DNA from: Melampsora larici-populina 98AG31
Taxonomy: Eukaryota; Basidiomycota; Pucciniomycetes; Pucciniales; Melampsoraceae
Assembly (NCBI RefSeq): GCF_000204055.1
Contig: NW_006768769.1
Location: 1,227,406-1,291,405, forward strand
Length of the DNA: 64,000 nucleotides
Direction of reading: 5' to 3'
Positions 44,345-55,604 of this stretch are shown one piece after another (position 1 is the first letter of the stretch; the number at the start of each line of letters is the position of its first letter). A program made the translations under genes and the position numbers. A model generated the notes under the pieces. The model searched no databases and was not told where the DNA came from. It saw only the letters and a program-made list of their open reading frames with translations.

Positions 44345-44950
44345 CAGTCAAACCCTTCTAAAGCTGTACCACTCTAAAGCCTTAACCCGTCTATAGGCAG
44401 GGTTTTTTGGTTCTCCCAAGTTGGGAGGGGCCAAAATTTGATAAAATCCCATAGTTTCTGCCTAACACATTAACCCATACCTAGAATTCAGAAAAAACCC
44501 TATCTTTTCAATGTAAAGCCATAGAAAAGTGGTCAATAGGGAGGTAGGAATCCTTAAATTCTTGCTCCTGAGTATTGGTGTACCAATCAGGTACACACCA
44601 TGACTGAAAGAAGACAATTTGTCACCACCAGAGCACTATGGCATAGTGGTCATACTGTTTGACAAAGCAAATTCACTTTACATCACACAGATTGGGAATC
44701 CAATCTATGTGGCTGTCTCTTCCTGCTCAGACAACCTTCTAAAGCCATGTTGTTCATGTCTTTAGAGGGATCTTTTCTATGGCTGTAGAGAGACCACCCT
44801 CTAAAGCCATGTCTTTCATGCCTTTAGAGGGATTTCAATGTATAGCTATGAATGTATGCCTATTGAGGGGTTCCCCAACAAAGACATAACCCCTCTATAG
44901 CCATAGGTGTGCCTTTCCCCAAGTGGTATGGCTTTAGAAGGGCTTGACTG
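44345..44950. mobile_element. 606-bp Tc1/mariner- or pogo-like MITE (TA target)
   Basis: Inverted ends CAGTCAAACCCTTCTAAAGC at 44345 and GCTTTAGAAGGGCTTGACTG ending at 44950, with two mismatches in 20. Both sit next to TA (44343-44344 and 44951-44952). Interior segments repeat terminal words in both orientations (CTCTAAAGCCATG, GCCTTTAGAGGGA near 44745-44830). No open transposase frame is present. CAGT ends plus TA target are typical of Tc1/mariner/pogo elements. Confidence 0.75.
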
Positions 44951-44961
44951 TAACAACAAGA

Positions 44962-45198
44962 TTATAATTGAGGTTTAATCTCTTCAAAGGGTCTACTGGC
45001 ATTTAATAATCTAAAAATTTCATGTGATTGTAATTTGATTTTTAATCTAAGAACTAATGTATCAGCTGATGGATTAGATGCACCACAAACTAAAATACGG
45101 CTTTCTGGATCACTTAAAGTTAATAAGACTTGAAAAAATGCTTCTGTGATTGTTTTAGTGTAATTTGCAAGAGATAAACAATTTGTTTGCCCTTTCAA
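44962..45198 (-). pseudogene. Fragment of an SDE3/MOV10-like RNA helicase (superfamily 1)
   Basis: A 78-codon stretch reads NYTKTITEAFFQVLL, then ESRILVCGASNPSADTLVLR, and EIFRLLNASRPFEEIKPQL. This matches the region from the Walker A end (normally GTGKT) through motif Ia (ILVCAPSN-AAD) of SDE3/MOV10 helicases. The Walker A glycines are replaced (NYTKT), nothing upstream matches the helicase N-terminus, and a MITE abuts the downstream end. I therefore call it a gene remnant. The first codon used here is not an ATG. Family assignment is from memory of the motif spacing. Confidence 0.55.
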
Positions 45199-46129
45199 TA
45201 ATTTTCAACATTGGTTATTCAATTTTTTCAATTTTTGATCTTGATTTTGCGTGCTCAAAAGGCGGGCCCTGACGCACGCAATATAAGTACACTGGGCGGG
45301 TCTCAAATCCAGACTCCGCACCCACCACGTGATTGTACATACGGACTGGGGTGCGGGTTCAAGGGGCCTCCTGGAAGCCGGGTTTACATCGGTTTGGGGG
45401 CGGGTGGCGGGGGGTTTTTCAGATTCGGGTCGGGGAACGGGTAGGCCCCTACCCGCGTTTTTCGGGCTGGGGCTCACCCTGATTTCAAATTCCACTCCGC
45501 CACGCACACAAACACATCACACCCCATCACACCTGAGCACATCTCAACACTCACGATCTCAATTCGTTTCATTTCCAAAAATATGTACCACCCACCCACC
45601 CGGCAATGTCGACACTGCTAGTTTTGCGAAGTGGAAAGGTTTTTCTCATCCAGGCAAACCAGGCGGCCGCCGGCGGCGCCCCCCCATAAAGCTTAAGTCT
45701 GACGTATGAAATATGACAGACTTGAGTCTGGACTCTGGTTCTCTCTGGTTGGTGTTTTAAAGATGTGATAAACATCGAGCTAACAAACCATAAAACGAAA
45801 TGGAATAACGGGTAAAAACGACGGAGTTCACACTATGTACATACATAGTTCACATTCCCATCACCCCGGGAATTGAATTGTCTGCTCTCACGCTTGCAAC
45901 TTTGAACAAGATGCACCCTTGAAACCTTCAAGTTGTCTTTGAGCTTTTCACATCGTATTTTATGTTGTACCCCATTTTAATTTTATGTACCCAGCTGATT
46001 GTCATCCAAGTCTTATATTTTGGCACAGCTTGTCATCTCTCAGTGCCATAGAAATAGTTACGTTTCATCTTTTTGAGCTTCGTATCTTGATCGACTTCAA
46101 CCCTGATACTTCACCGCTCTCGAACTTCG
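45199..46129. other. Intergenic region upstream of the MFS gene
   Basis: A GC-rich stretch at 45250-45480 (with GGGCCC, GGCGGGG and GGGTAGGCCCCTACCC words) lies in AT-rich DNA. The overlapping frames here are artefacts of base composition. The right end should contain the promoter of the MFS transporter. Confidence 0.4.
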
Positions 46130-49094
46130 ATGTCTGTTCCAAGCTATCAATGTGATCTTACTTCAAATTGGTCTCCCATCTCTGAGCATGGAGAAGCCTC
46201 TACTCCTAGTTCTGCATTAGGGCACGGCGAGGAGAAATACCCTTCCGATCCAGATTTCTTAAAGGACGTGTCTCTCGTGGTTATTGGTGACTTAGAGCCA
46301 GTAGAATCTCAATGCCCCCCAGAAATAAGCACCTTCAAAACAATCTCAATCATTGTAGTTTGCCTGCTTGGTTATATTCTCTGTGTGAGTTGTGGATTTT
46401 TTCCAGTCTCTCTTGTTTACCGTATAAAGACCACAGTTGTTATGTTGACTGATGGGTGGATGTTATACAGAATATGTCGCAGCTATCTGTAAATGTCATT
46501 CTACCTGTGATGCAAAAAGATTTCGGTAAATTCGATATTTGCAAAATACTATCACAAGATCAGAAGGGCTCATATTGAGGTTGCGATTTCCATCATTGTA
46601 GACGCCAGGCATGCGGATGTGCAATGGATATCAAGTACCTTCAAGCTTGGTTATTGTAGCTTTCTGCTGTTGACGGGTCGCTTGGCCGATACTGTGAGCC
46701 ATTTTTTGTATTCCTGTTGACTGCGAACCTTTATAAAGATCGTCGCGTCTTGCTTACAATTTATCAATTTTCTTTTCGCTCAAACTGATGTGTAATTGAC
46801 CTCGATCGAAATTGCCAATATACAGTACGGTCATAAGTTTTGCCTCCTGATTGGACTATTTCTTTTCGGAGCATCATCACTTGGTTGCGCTGCTGCTAGA
46901 GATCTATATCTGATAGCGATTTTCCGGGGAATACAAGGAGTTGGTTCAGCTGCGATCTCGCCGTCCCTTCTTGGAATCCTTTCTACTAGCTTTGCTGTTG
47001 GTACCCATGCTAGATCAGAAGCTTTTGCAACTTTTTCAACAGGTTCACCTTTTGGAACTGCTCTTGGACTATTTTGTGGTGGATTTGTGACTCATGACGC
47101 TTGGCTTGGTTGGAGAAAAGTTAGTAATCTGTCACATCTATGAAAATGGGTTTTTTCCACTGTACTTCATTCAACTAACTTGATGCTCTTTGTCGTCCAG
47201 TTCTTCTACGCAGCTTTCTCTTTGACTGTTATCATAAGCATTCTGTCATATCTAGTCCTGCCACCTGATCTACCTAGGGTAGTAGGAAAAGATAGAAAGC
47301 AATTCGACTGGTTTGGCGGTGGAATGGTTGCTATCGGACTTCTGACCCTAGTGTCATCGATATCAAGCCTTATGCATCATGGCTGGACTACCAATACTTT
47401 ATTAGCACCTCTCTTGATTTCTATCTTCTTGCTTTGTGGATTCATCTTGTGGCAGCTTCACTTGGAAAGGAATGGATTTCAGGACCCTATTGTGAGAATA
47501 TCATATTTGACAAACTATAGCGTAGGACCAGTGAATATCATAGCAGGGCTTCTCTGGGTGGCCTATGCGGATCAAAACTACTTTCTGAATCAATAGTTCG
47601 TGATTAGTTTCGATTAAAACTCGATGATGACACGCAACTCTATACAACTTCAGTAGACTTGTTAAACTGACATTGTTTTGAACATCTCGTTGACAGTTTT
47701 CAAGATTATTTACACCTCTCACTACAAGACACGTTGATCCGTTTTCTTCCAATGTGAGTTGATCCATTTTTCTGCTACTTCTCTCGGTAGCAGTGTAATC
47801 CTGCATTTCGCTTATCTAGTGTCTATGATTTCGTATACGAAGGTTGGCTGTGGCTATCATACTTTGTCTCATCACCGGTCGAGCTGCACACCGCTGGTCA
47901 TCGCCTCTTTTAATCGTCATAGGATCCATAATGGCTACCGTAAGTGATTTTTCGCTCTAAATTCTGTCCATCTACAATCAATTAATATTTGACACACTAA
48001 TTTGGGATGTCGGATTCAATATTTCCAGATTTCATGTCTTCTAACATGCCTACTACAACCAAATGCAAGTTATTGGACGTTTAACTTCTTGTCTATAACG
48101 CTATCTATAATCGCTTCAGATTTTGTTGTCAGTTTTATTTTTTCAATCCTCTACTCATTTTAATGCTTGATCACTTTGAAAGAAAGTTGGAAATCTGACT
48201 GATTTTGTGGTCTGATCTATCTATCGAAAATTAGTTCACCGTTGGAAGTATGTATGCTTTACAAATGTCAAAAGAATCTGATCAAGCTTCTGCAGGAGCT
48301 TTGTTCTTAACTTTCACACGTGCGTAATCCTCTTCAGGTCTTTTGATCGATTTGGCAGCTCTTTGATGATTATCTGCGACGAAAATTAGAACTTACTTGT
48401 GTAATGGGTTTAGCTCTCGCAACTTTGGTACAAGTGAGTGAATTCCATTCACACATAGAATCTATGCAAGCTTCTATGGGTAATGAGAACTGATAGTAAT
48501 CATTATGGCTTGTCTATAGGTCAAAGTTACTTCGGACGCAAGTGAACATATGCACGTAGATGTTGACTTTCATGAAGATATGGTATGCTTTTCCCTCCCT
48601 GAGTTCCTCATTGATCTTCAAGAATCGAACACTTCACTTGTGTTTTATGGATAACTGAAATGTTTGATGCTCTCATTCTAGGCTGAAGTGCCTCGTGAAG
48701 CAGAATTGGAAGGTCTAAAAGCGGCTTCTTGGACGTGTTTTGCCAGCGTTTTGTTGGGTCAGTCCAACTCTAGCAATTGACTTGAAATAAAAGACATACT
48801 TCAAAGTCTTAAGTTTCACAGATAAACTTTTGTGAAGCCATTGATAACTAATCAATCTGGACATCTCTTTTGGCTGGTGGGATCTGTCTTTGATATCTTG
48901 ATTTAACAGCTACTCAGATTGCAATTTTCTGTTTAAGAGGTATGGCAACTGTCGGAGGTCAAAAGTATAAAGAAACCATAGCTTTAGAAACACATATAAA
49001 AGATGAAGACTTCTTAACAAGAACTTATACACAAGTCACGTACAACCATTTTGGTTTTCCTCCAAAGTCACCACCTGAAGCTTCTTCCAAATGA
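46130..49094 (+). CDS. Major facilitator superfamily transporter, DHA2-type (ATR1-like drug/H+ antiporter)
   Basis: Multi-exon membrane transporter. Exon 1 (46130-46384) gives a roughly 70-residue cytoplasmic tail, then the first helix (ISIIVVCLLGYIL). Exon 2 (46471-46525) and later exons supply motif A (LLTGRLADT|YGHKFCLLIG across an intron), FRGIQGVGSAAISPSLLG typical of 14-helix DHA2 members, LGLFCGGFVTHDAW, FDWFGGGMVAIGLL, and after further introns FTVGSMYALQMS, ASAGALFLTFT and FCLRGMATVGGQKY. It ends at TGA 49092. A TAG after NYFLNQ is avoided by a GTTCGT donor at 47595, which restores QYFQDYLHL; that junction matches the family. Likely plasma-membrane proton-coupled efflux of drugs or small ions. 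The substrate is unknown. Confidence 0.8.
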
Positions 49095-49600
49095 GTAAGA
49101 CTCATCAGAATTCTGTAATTGATCAAAACAAGGAGGTGATAGAATTCGCACCGCACAAATATATTTATGAATAGAACTCGCTTCTTTTATGTTGGTTGAA
49201 TTGTTTTTGTATTGCAAACTGTATGTCAAGACTGAGAATTTCTTGTTTGAAAGTTCTCCAAAGGGGTATATGTAAATAATTTCACTCCCTGGTTTGTTAT
49301 ATAATATTAAAGTAGAGAGTTCAAGACTTTGGAAGAAAGCACAAAGACCTCTTTACACACAACTTTGATGTAAAGAAGTGTGCCTGCAATCAAGACTATC
49401 ATTTCATAACAAGAAAATTACAGCCGTTGTGAGAACTATTGGTAAGTTTTGAGGTGATGGGTGTCGCCAAGTTTTAACTGGAGTTTAATCTTTAGTCCAA
49501 AACTCAGTTTTTTTTGATCTCACAGGCCTAAACCTTGTTTTGGCTCCTGCAATATGCTTCTATCCACTAAATATCTTTTGTAACCGCAATTTGAGTGACT
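49095..49600. other. Intergenic region after the MFS gene
   Basis: The 3' flank of the transporter gene. No gene or repeat was recognised before the foldback arm at 49601. Confidence 0.4.
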
Positions 49601-50529
49601 GTACTACCTTTGCTAGAAAGGTTGCTCGCGCGACCGCAGATGAGAAGAGAAGAGATCCTGAATTTGGCCGCAGCCTGCTGCAAAGCCGCTGCGCAGCCCA
49701 AATCCAAAATCGGCCCGATCACAAATCTTCAACAAAATCGACTTGACCTGCTGATGGTCTCTGTCTTTGCCACATTCCGAGACTCATTATAACTATGCTT
49801 ACAATAGATTGAGAACTTGGGTAGACAGGATCAATCATGCAGCGGAGCCCAGCTCTCATTCGATGAAATCGAACATGCACCTCAGTGCATATTCTTAAAG
49901 TCTATCTGGTGCAACGGTTTGCTGCCGTGGTCCCCACTGTTGGAACCGACTCAATACATAGTAATGTGTTCGAGCCGGCGTGCTCTTTTGTCTTTTTTCC
50001 ACTTCGATCTCATTGGAAAAGGACAAGTCTTTTTTTAAAAAAATCATTTACATATTCTTCTTGCCCAGTCAAGAGCTCAAACGAGGTTATGATATGAAAA
50101 TGATCGCACTGACACAAAATGTGAATCTGATATGTCTTTCAAATTCCAGCAAAAAGAGTCAAGCAGCCAGCCTTGAACCCATGCCAGCCAGACTGCCACA
50201 CGGGCACTCGGGCGGCGCCAAACTGCTCAACCAGTACTGCTTTGTGCACACACTCAAACCAAGCACTTATCACACTGGCAGCCCGGTAGAAGTCGCGCAA
50301 ATTCGCTGTATGCTTGATTTAATCATCATGAGCTAGATGTGTGTGCTTTATGATCGATCTCCCCAAAGCCAGAGATCAGCAGGTCAAGTCGATTTCGTTG
50401 AAAATTTGTGATCGGGCCAATTTTAGATTTGAGCTGCGCAGCGGCTTCGCAGCAGGCTGCGGCCAAATTCAGGATCTCTTCTCTTCTCATCTGCGGTCGC
50501 GCGAGCAACCTTTCTAGCAAAGGTAGTAC
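49601..50529. mobile_element. Foldback structure with 155-bp arms
   Basis: Arms 49601-49755 and 50375-50529 are inverted copies with about seven differences, nearly all transitions. They are separated by about 620 bp of unrelated sequence. Each arm encodes, outward to inward, the same peptide: LERLLARPQMRREEILNLAA, then CC, KSKIGPITN and NRLDLL, with Lys/Glu and Pro/Leu variants. The arms are therefore either inverted duplicates of a short coding fragment or ends of a foldback transposon. No target duplication was found. The transition bias matches the mutation signature seen elsewhere in the window. Confidence 0.6.
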
Positions 50530-51188
50530 ACGTTTGATGAGCTAATGTATAGCAAATCTAGGTAGTCCCGACCCGAAGGCCCAAGACTTCCAGTGTACGG
50601 GTTTCGGAGAAAACCCCCTGCTTCATGGTAATCTGTGTTTAAGTTATCATGAATGCAGGGCGAGTCTCTTCGTCGAATCTTCAATAAAATATCTCGTTTA
50701 GGTACAAAGAAAAGATACCAGTTTCAGGAACTGAACTGATGAATTTTATTCGCACCAGCTATTCCAGTCAAGACACGACTGATGAGCTTTGTAAGCTAAA
50801 TTGTGTTTACTGGAGAGATATCTTAAGAAAAAGATTGATCGAAAGGACTCTGGGTTCTAAAGAACACACTCGAGAGTTTTGCAAAGAATTTGATTCTTTT
50901 AAGAAGAATCCAAATTCTCTGGTTAAGGTTTTATTATGGATCCCACTATTTCTCGCCCCCTCGGCAAGTATCCGTCGCCCCTTGTCGGACCGGAGATGGG
51001 GCGACAAGCAATTCGTCGCCCCATTTTATAAAAGGGGCGACTAAAAGGGGCGACTGGTTTATTATACTTTTTGCTCCCATCCTCCCTATAGTGCGATGGA
51101 TGGCTAATGTAACTAGAAGTCGAGGGACTGTAAATGTAGCTAGAGGGACTGTATTACAAACTGTCCATTCTTGAATACGACCACCACC
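50530..51188. other. Intergenic region with repeated GTCGCCCC/GGGGCGAC words
   Basis: Contains an unrecognised 101-codon frame (50739-51044). Between about 50969 and 51055 there are alternating CGTCGCCCC and GGGGCGAC words able to pair (for example TTCGTCGCCCCATTTTA with AAAAGGGGCGAC). It may be part of a small inverted-repeat element. Boundaries were not found. Confidence 0.4.
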
Positions 51189-51224
51189 ACCGGGGCCAGG
51201 ATCCAGTTGGATCCTGGCCCCGGT
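51189..51224. repeat. Perfect 36-bp palindrome
   Basis: Two 17-bp arms without mismatch (ACCGGGGCCAGGATCCA and its complement) around a 2-bp centre GT. It is GC-rich and would form a very stable hairpin. It is not followed by a T-run, so it does not resemble a Pol III terminator. Confidence 0.9.
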
Positions 51225-51543
51225 CATCGAACAGCGAATGTTGATTAGATCCTCTCTCAAGCTCAGATTTTCTCATCAAAACAAGAGCGAGAGGAACGCG
51301 CCGACCATGGGTGCATAAACATTTCTCTTAAATTGGCATAAGGGGGCATAGATCATACAACAACACAATAGTAGATATCAGAGGTGAATAAGAACCAAGA
51401 CATCACTTGAAGAAGAAGTGAAAATAACAAAAGTACCAACTACAGGAAGTTGAACAGAACACACATAAGAACAACCAAAAAGATGAAGTACAAACAAAAG
51501 AAATCATGAAAGTACATCATGAATAAGGTATCCATTGATAAAG

Positions 51544-52638
51544 TTACTTATCATCTCGATGAGCCCAAAGATCCATCTGGACTTGATACTTGTGAATCCA
51601 ATCCGGAATCCGAGTAGTGGTGATGGTGGAAGTCTGGGACTGTCCGTAAATCTCTGGAAATGGGACCAACCCTTTATCAGTACCCAACGTAACAAAATGA
51701 TGACCGTTTACAAATGCAAGAATTATAGGAAAATTCTTATTAGGTCGAGTACGATATGGAAAGAATGTGTAACAGTTCGAGTCGGTTGGATTGAAGAGGA
51801 TCACTGGGCACTCGTATGCACTGGCAATGACGTAGCCTAAGTAAGGCATGCGCATCCAATACTCTTCATCGCATCTTTCCCCCTGGGGATTGAGCCGGTG
51901 AAGCAGGTCGTTGACAATTTCCGTGGCGGCGTTGGGCGCCGTAGCTGTACGGCGAGTCTTAGTCCCACGAGGCTTCATTCCCGGCAGACTAGCAATCAGC
52001 TCCTCGTGTTCACAACGATAAGTGAACAGTTCGTCGCGCAAATGATGACGGACATGGGCATAAGCCTCATCATTATAACAATCGAGTGCTTTGGCAATCA
52101 CGTAGTATCCACAATTGCCATAAGCTGGTGGATCAAAAACTGTCTTGATGAAAGGAACAATGACTCGAGGAAGTTGATCCAAATATTTTTGTTCGGCAGT
52201 TTGGACCTGAGCACTGGTTGGTAAAGCGGGCTTTGAATTATGAGCTGAGGACGGTCTAGATATTGATGAGGCGGCAGAAGCTTTGGGCTGGACATTGGGT
52301 TCCCTTTGAGCGACGGGCTTGTGTACTTTCTTTGCAACCATTGATTCCTCTGGCATCGGAAACACTGCCGCACCAAATGCACGGCTTCCTTCCAAAATCA
52401 CCCTAACATTAGGATCATTTTTATCTAAGTTGATATCTTCAGCGATCAAACACGAAGCCACTTCAGGGATAAGTACTCTTCGGATGAAGTAATCGGGAGT
52501 AAGAGGTGCCGCTTTGACCGAGTCAAGGTGATGTGGCAATGATGGGTCTTCGGTAAACATATTCTCAAGGGTTCTGACGATGATTTCGTAACCTTGATAT
52601 CCATAGCTAGGTTCAAGGTTGAAACAACAAAGAGTCAC
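51544..52638 (-). other. OTU-like cysteine protease region of the MULE transposase
   Basis: Open stretch at the 3' end of the MULE frame. It contains DPPAYGNCGYYVIAKALDC, which fits the OTU catalytic Asp/Cys box, and a later NGHHFVTL with the expected His. Before it, GYQGYEIIVRTLENMF and a following RRVLIPEVASCLIAEDI look like an OTU repeat that lacks the Cys, so two OTU-like units may be in tandem. OTU domains are deubiquitinase-type folds and occur fused to MULE transposases in several lineages. The likely splice into this region joins QPGY to YGYQGYEI through a GTGAGT donor. Confidence 0.65.
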
Positions 52639-55419
52639 GACCGATTGAAGTCAGTTATTGCTCTGAAAAGAATAGAGTAGTAATGAGACACTCACTACCC
52701 GGGTTGTTCAACGTCAAAGTTGGCCATGTCACTCCCCATTCTGCGACTTCCACCACCCTTACCCTTCTTCTTTGCTTCTTCTAAGAAAGAAGATGATTCA
52801 ACTCGGTCGACTATTTTGCGCAGAACATAGGCATGTTTTTTGATACGGCTGTAGAACCATCAAAATGAGTTATTCAGTGAATCATTCATAAAGACAATTT
52901 TCTCAATGGAAATGACCAACCTTTCTAAGCCTTCAAAATCAATGACGGTTGGCCATCCTTCAGCAATCCCATGTGGAATAGTTGTGCATTCATCCTGATG
53001 CAATTGACAGAAGTCTGCTGTTTGAGAGAACTGTTGAAACATTTGACATAGACATTAGTGTTCCGTCTCTTTTTTGAGTAGCTTGAGAAATACTAACATT
53101 CAAGGACATAGCTCCACGACGTTTGTTGAGTATTTTCAAGAGAGATGCTTTCATTTCAAGGAGCTTGCTTGAGGGGTTATCAGGGAGTGGATCATCGCAA
53201 AATGGACACAACTCTTTGTCGTCCTCAGATTCAGTGTCGGAATTGGATTCTGAGGTTGAGTCATTGAGTGCAAGGTTGATTTCGGATTCAGTTTCTGAGT
53301 TTTCCTCTTCCACAACAGCAACAGATTTGGAAGAAGTGATTTTTGAGGTTGATATACGTGATTTTGAGCTACTTGATGGGATCGCAGACTTGTTTGATTG
53401 TGATTGGCTGAGGCGGTGAGGGCAGGTGGTGATTCAATGATGTGGTGATCTACAACCGCTGCATTTATTGACTCGATTTTTCTTGCGATCTTCTTCCAAT
53501 TCTTGATTTGATTTCCATCGACCTTGAAGACCTTCCTGAGACAAAGCTGGCCGCTTGGAAGTGCTAGCTCGAGGACGGCCTCGAGTATTGGTCTTAACTT
53601 CAGCATTGATAATGGGGACCAGTGAGAATTGATTGGTTTCTAAGAGGGAAACCTTGCTAAACAATTTGTGCAGAGCATGCTCAGGCAAAGTCAAAAGGCG
53701 GTCAAATCTTGTGCGTGCAGCTGTAACTAGGCCTTCATGACTTTTTGGAGCCAAATCTAATGCAAGCTTCCACTGGTCATGAAATAGTTCGGCGGAGATG
53801 AATTCAGTATTTTCGCAAGCCTCAGCAATCTTGTGTGAACACGGTATACCCCAAGCGCCTCGGAAAGAGTGTGTACAAGGTTTTTGAAGGGAATCGGGTA
53901 AGAGGTCATACTGAGCTTTCGCTTTTTTGAGTGCAAAGTGTGATACTATACCATTGAGGTCTTTAAAGAGAGGTGGCATGTCTTGAAGAGTTTTTGTTGT
54001 TTCTATACCAACTAGGACTGATATTTCATTCATTTGATGTTCTTCATATAGTTTGAATGCATTGAAACAAGTCAGAAAGTCGTTGTTTCAACCGTCTAGG
54101 AACCGTTTAGCTCTGAAATGACTTCCTTCAACTCGAGAAGTGGACGAGTTTCCAAAGTGTGATGTCTTTGATGTAAACAGAGTGACAAATTTTTCGGTTT
54201 GATGTAACCAGGTACTTTCAAGATAATCAAAAACATTGTGGGCTTGGGCTATCTTGGTGACGGCTTCGAGATTAGTTTCATAGTCGGCAGTTGTATTTGA
54301 AGCAACAAACACATTCCATAGCTGCATGAAGGCTGTCCATTCCGGTTCAGAAAACTTGCTTTTGCAATTTTTGGCGATATTGATGTTGATGTGCCAAACA
54401 CACAAGATGTGTGTGGCCTCAGGAAAAACCATAGCTATTGCGTTGTAGAGGGCCGGTTCAGCCTCCGTCGCAAATGTCTCTGGTGTCGGTACAGTTAAAT
54501 TGACATCCTCATTTTGATAAATAACTTCTTTCAGCTGTGTCAAAGCCCATTCGTACTGTTCTGTTTTTTCGCTATGTAGAAAACACATTGCAACTGTGAA
54601 ACTTCTATTGGTATTTGTTGTTCCGACTATGTGTAAAAGGGGAAGGTTGAATCGATTAGTTTTATAAGTGCAATCAAGGGAGAGTACAGTTGTAAAACGT
54701 CGAGCTAGAATGATTGCAGTTGGACTCGCGAAAAATAGGTTCTGAAGGGTACCGTCTGATGCAGTGAGAGTGCGATGAGCCCAATGGCTTGAGACAATTA
54801 AATCAAATAAACCCTGAATCGGTGTCCGGCCATCTAGCCAGTTGTCTCTGAGCCGGGATCAAAGGTTGTGGATATCACGTACTAATGGTTGTGAGCCAGG
54901 TTCCACATCAATCAATTGTCGAATCTGGTTGGATCGACAGCCGGCAGATGAGAGAAGTGAAATTTGATCCTGAATAGCAGGAGGGAAGCGTCGGTATACA
55001 GACAAGTTGTGAGGTTGATCGAATGGTGGGTGGTTGTGATGGAGCTTCGCAACTTTCTTCTTATCGTGTGAAACTACCCATCGATCAGTTGCCGCTCGGT
55101 AGTTGAGTGACATCTCAAATAGACATCCAGTCTTCTTTGAAGATGTTGAACGTTTCTTCTCAACTTTACCACCTTGTTTACCACCCTTTGCTTTTTTGGC
55201 TTCACATATTGATTTGTATCCTAAAGTGCATTGGAGGTAGATTCGAATTGACCGTTTATTTTTCTTTTTGTGGCTCTTGATGTATAGCGCGTACCCTTGA
55301 TGTCTGGCAACAGCATTCATGTACATCACACCTGAGCTAATTTCCCGGAATTCCTTGCCAATGATCGGAGGCCTCAGCAAGCAAACCGGTGTCGCTCCTA
55401 TAACATACATATGAACCAC
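51544..55419 (-). pseudogene. Mutator-like (MULE) transposase with FAR1-like, DDE, SWIM and OTU domains; three in-frame stops
   Basis: One reading frame, with introns near the 3' end, interrupted by TGA at 54859-54861, 54088-54090 and 53434-53436. N-terminal FAR1/GCM-type zinc region: ARHQGYALYIKSHKKKN, YLQCTLG, KTGCLFEM and KLHHNHP. DDE domain: LSLDCTYKTNRF with the first Asp, then FATEAEPALYNAI, where the family usually has TD-x-E, CVWHININIAKNC, and SRVEGSHFRAK. A SWIM finger follows as CTHSFRGAWGIPCSH, then a Ser/Glu-rich linker with CPFCDDPLP, IPHGIAEGWPTVIDF, and a C-terminal OTU region. All three stops fit CGA to TGA within TCGA. I did not find terminal inverted repeats, so the element ends are unknown. 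Confidence 0.8.
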
Positions 55420-55604
55420 ATGAGTAACAGATATATGATTAGATTACATGAATCATTACAAGTTAAAGGTCAACCATGAATTTGTTTATCCGTATGATTT
55501 TCATATTAAAGGAGAACCATAAAATTGAACAAAACTGGAAAGATACACCATTAGTGCAATTTCCGAGTTTTGCACTTTGTCAGAAGCCATTTTGAGATCC
55601 ATTT
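55420..55604. other. Short spacer between the MULE and kinase pseudogenes
   Basis: 185 bp with no recognised feature; may contain the 5' end of the MULE. Confidence 0.35.

Noticed and set aside
45205..45709. Overlapping ORFs in the GC-rich stretch upstream of the MFS gene
   Set aside because: Long open frames arise from GC-rich composition; there is no motif, and they overlap in several frames.
47590..47600. Apparent premature TAG in the MFS transporter after NYFLNQ
   Set aside because: A GTTCGT donor at 47595 and an acceptor before TTTTCAAG restore QYFQDYLHL in frame, which matches the family, so the gene is kept as intact.
54088..54588. Separate gene starting at MCFLHSEK
   Set aside because: The frame is open upstream into SLDCTYKTNRF, so this Met is internal to the MULE transposase.
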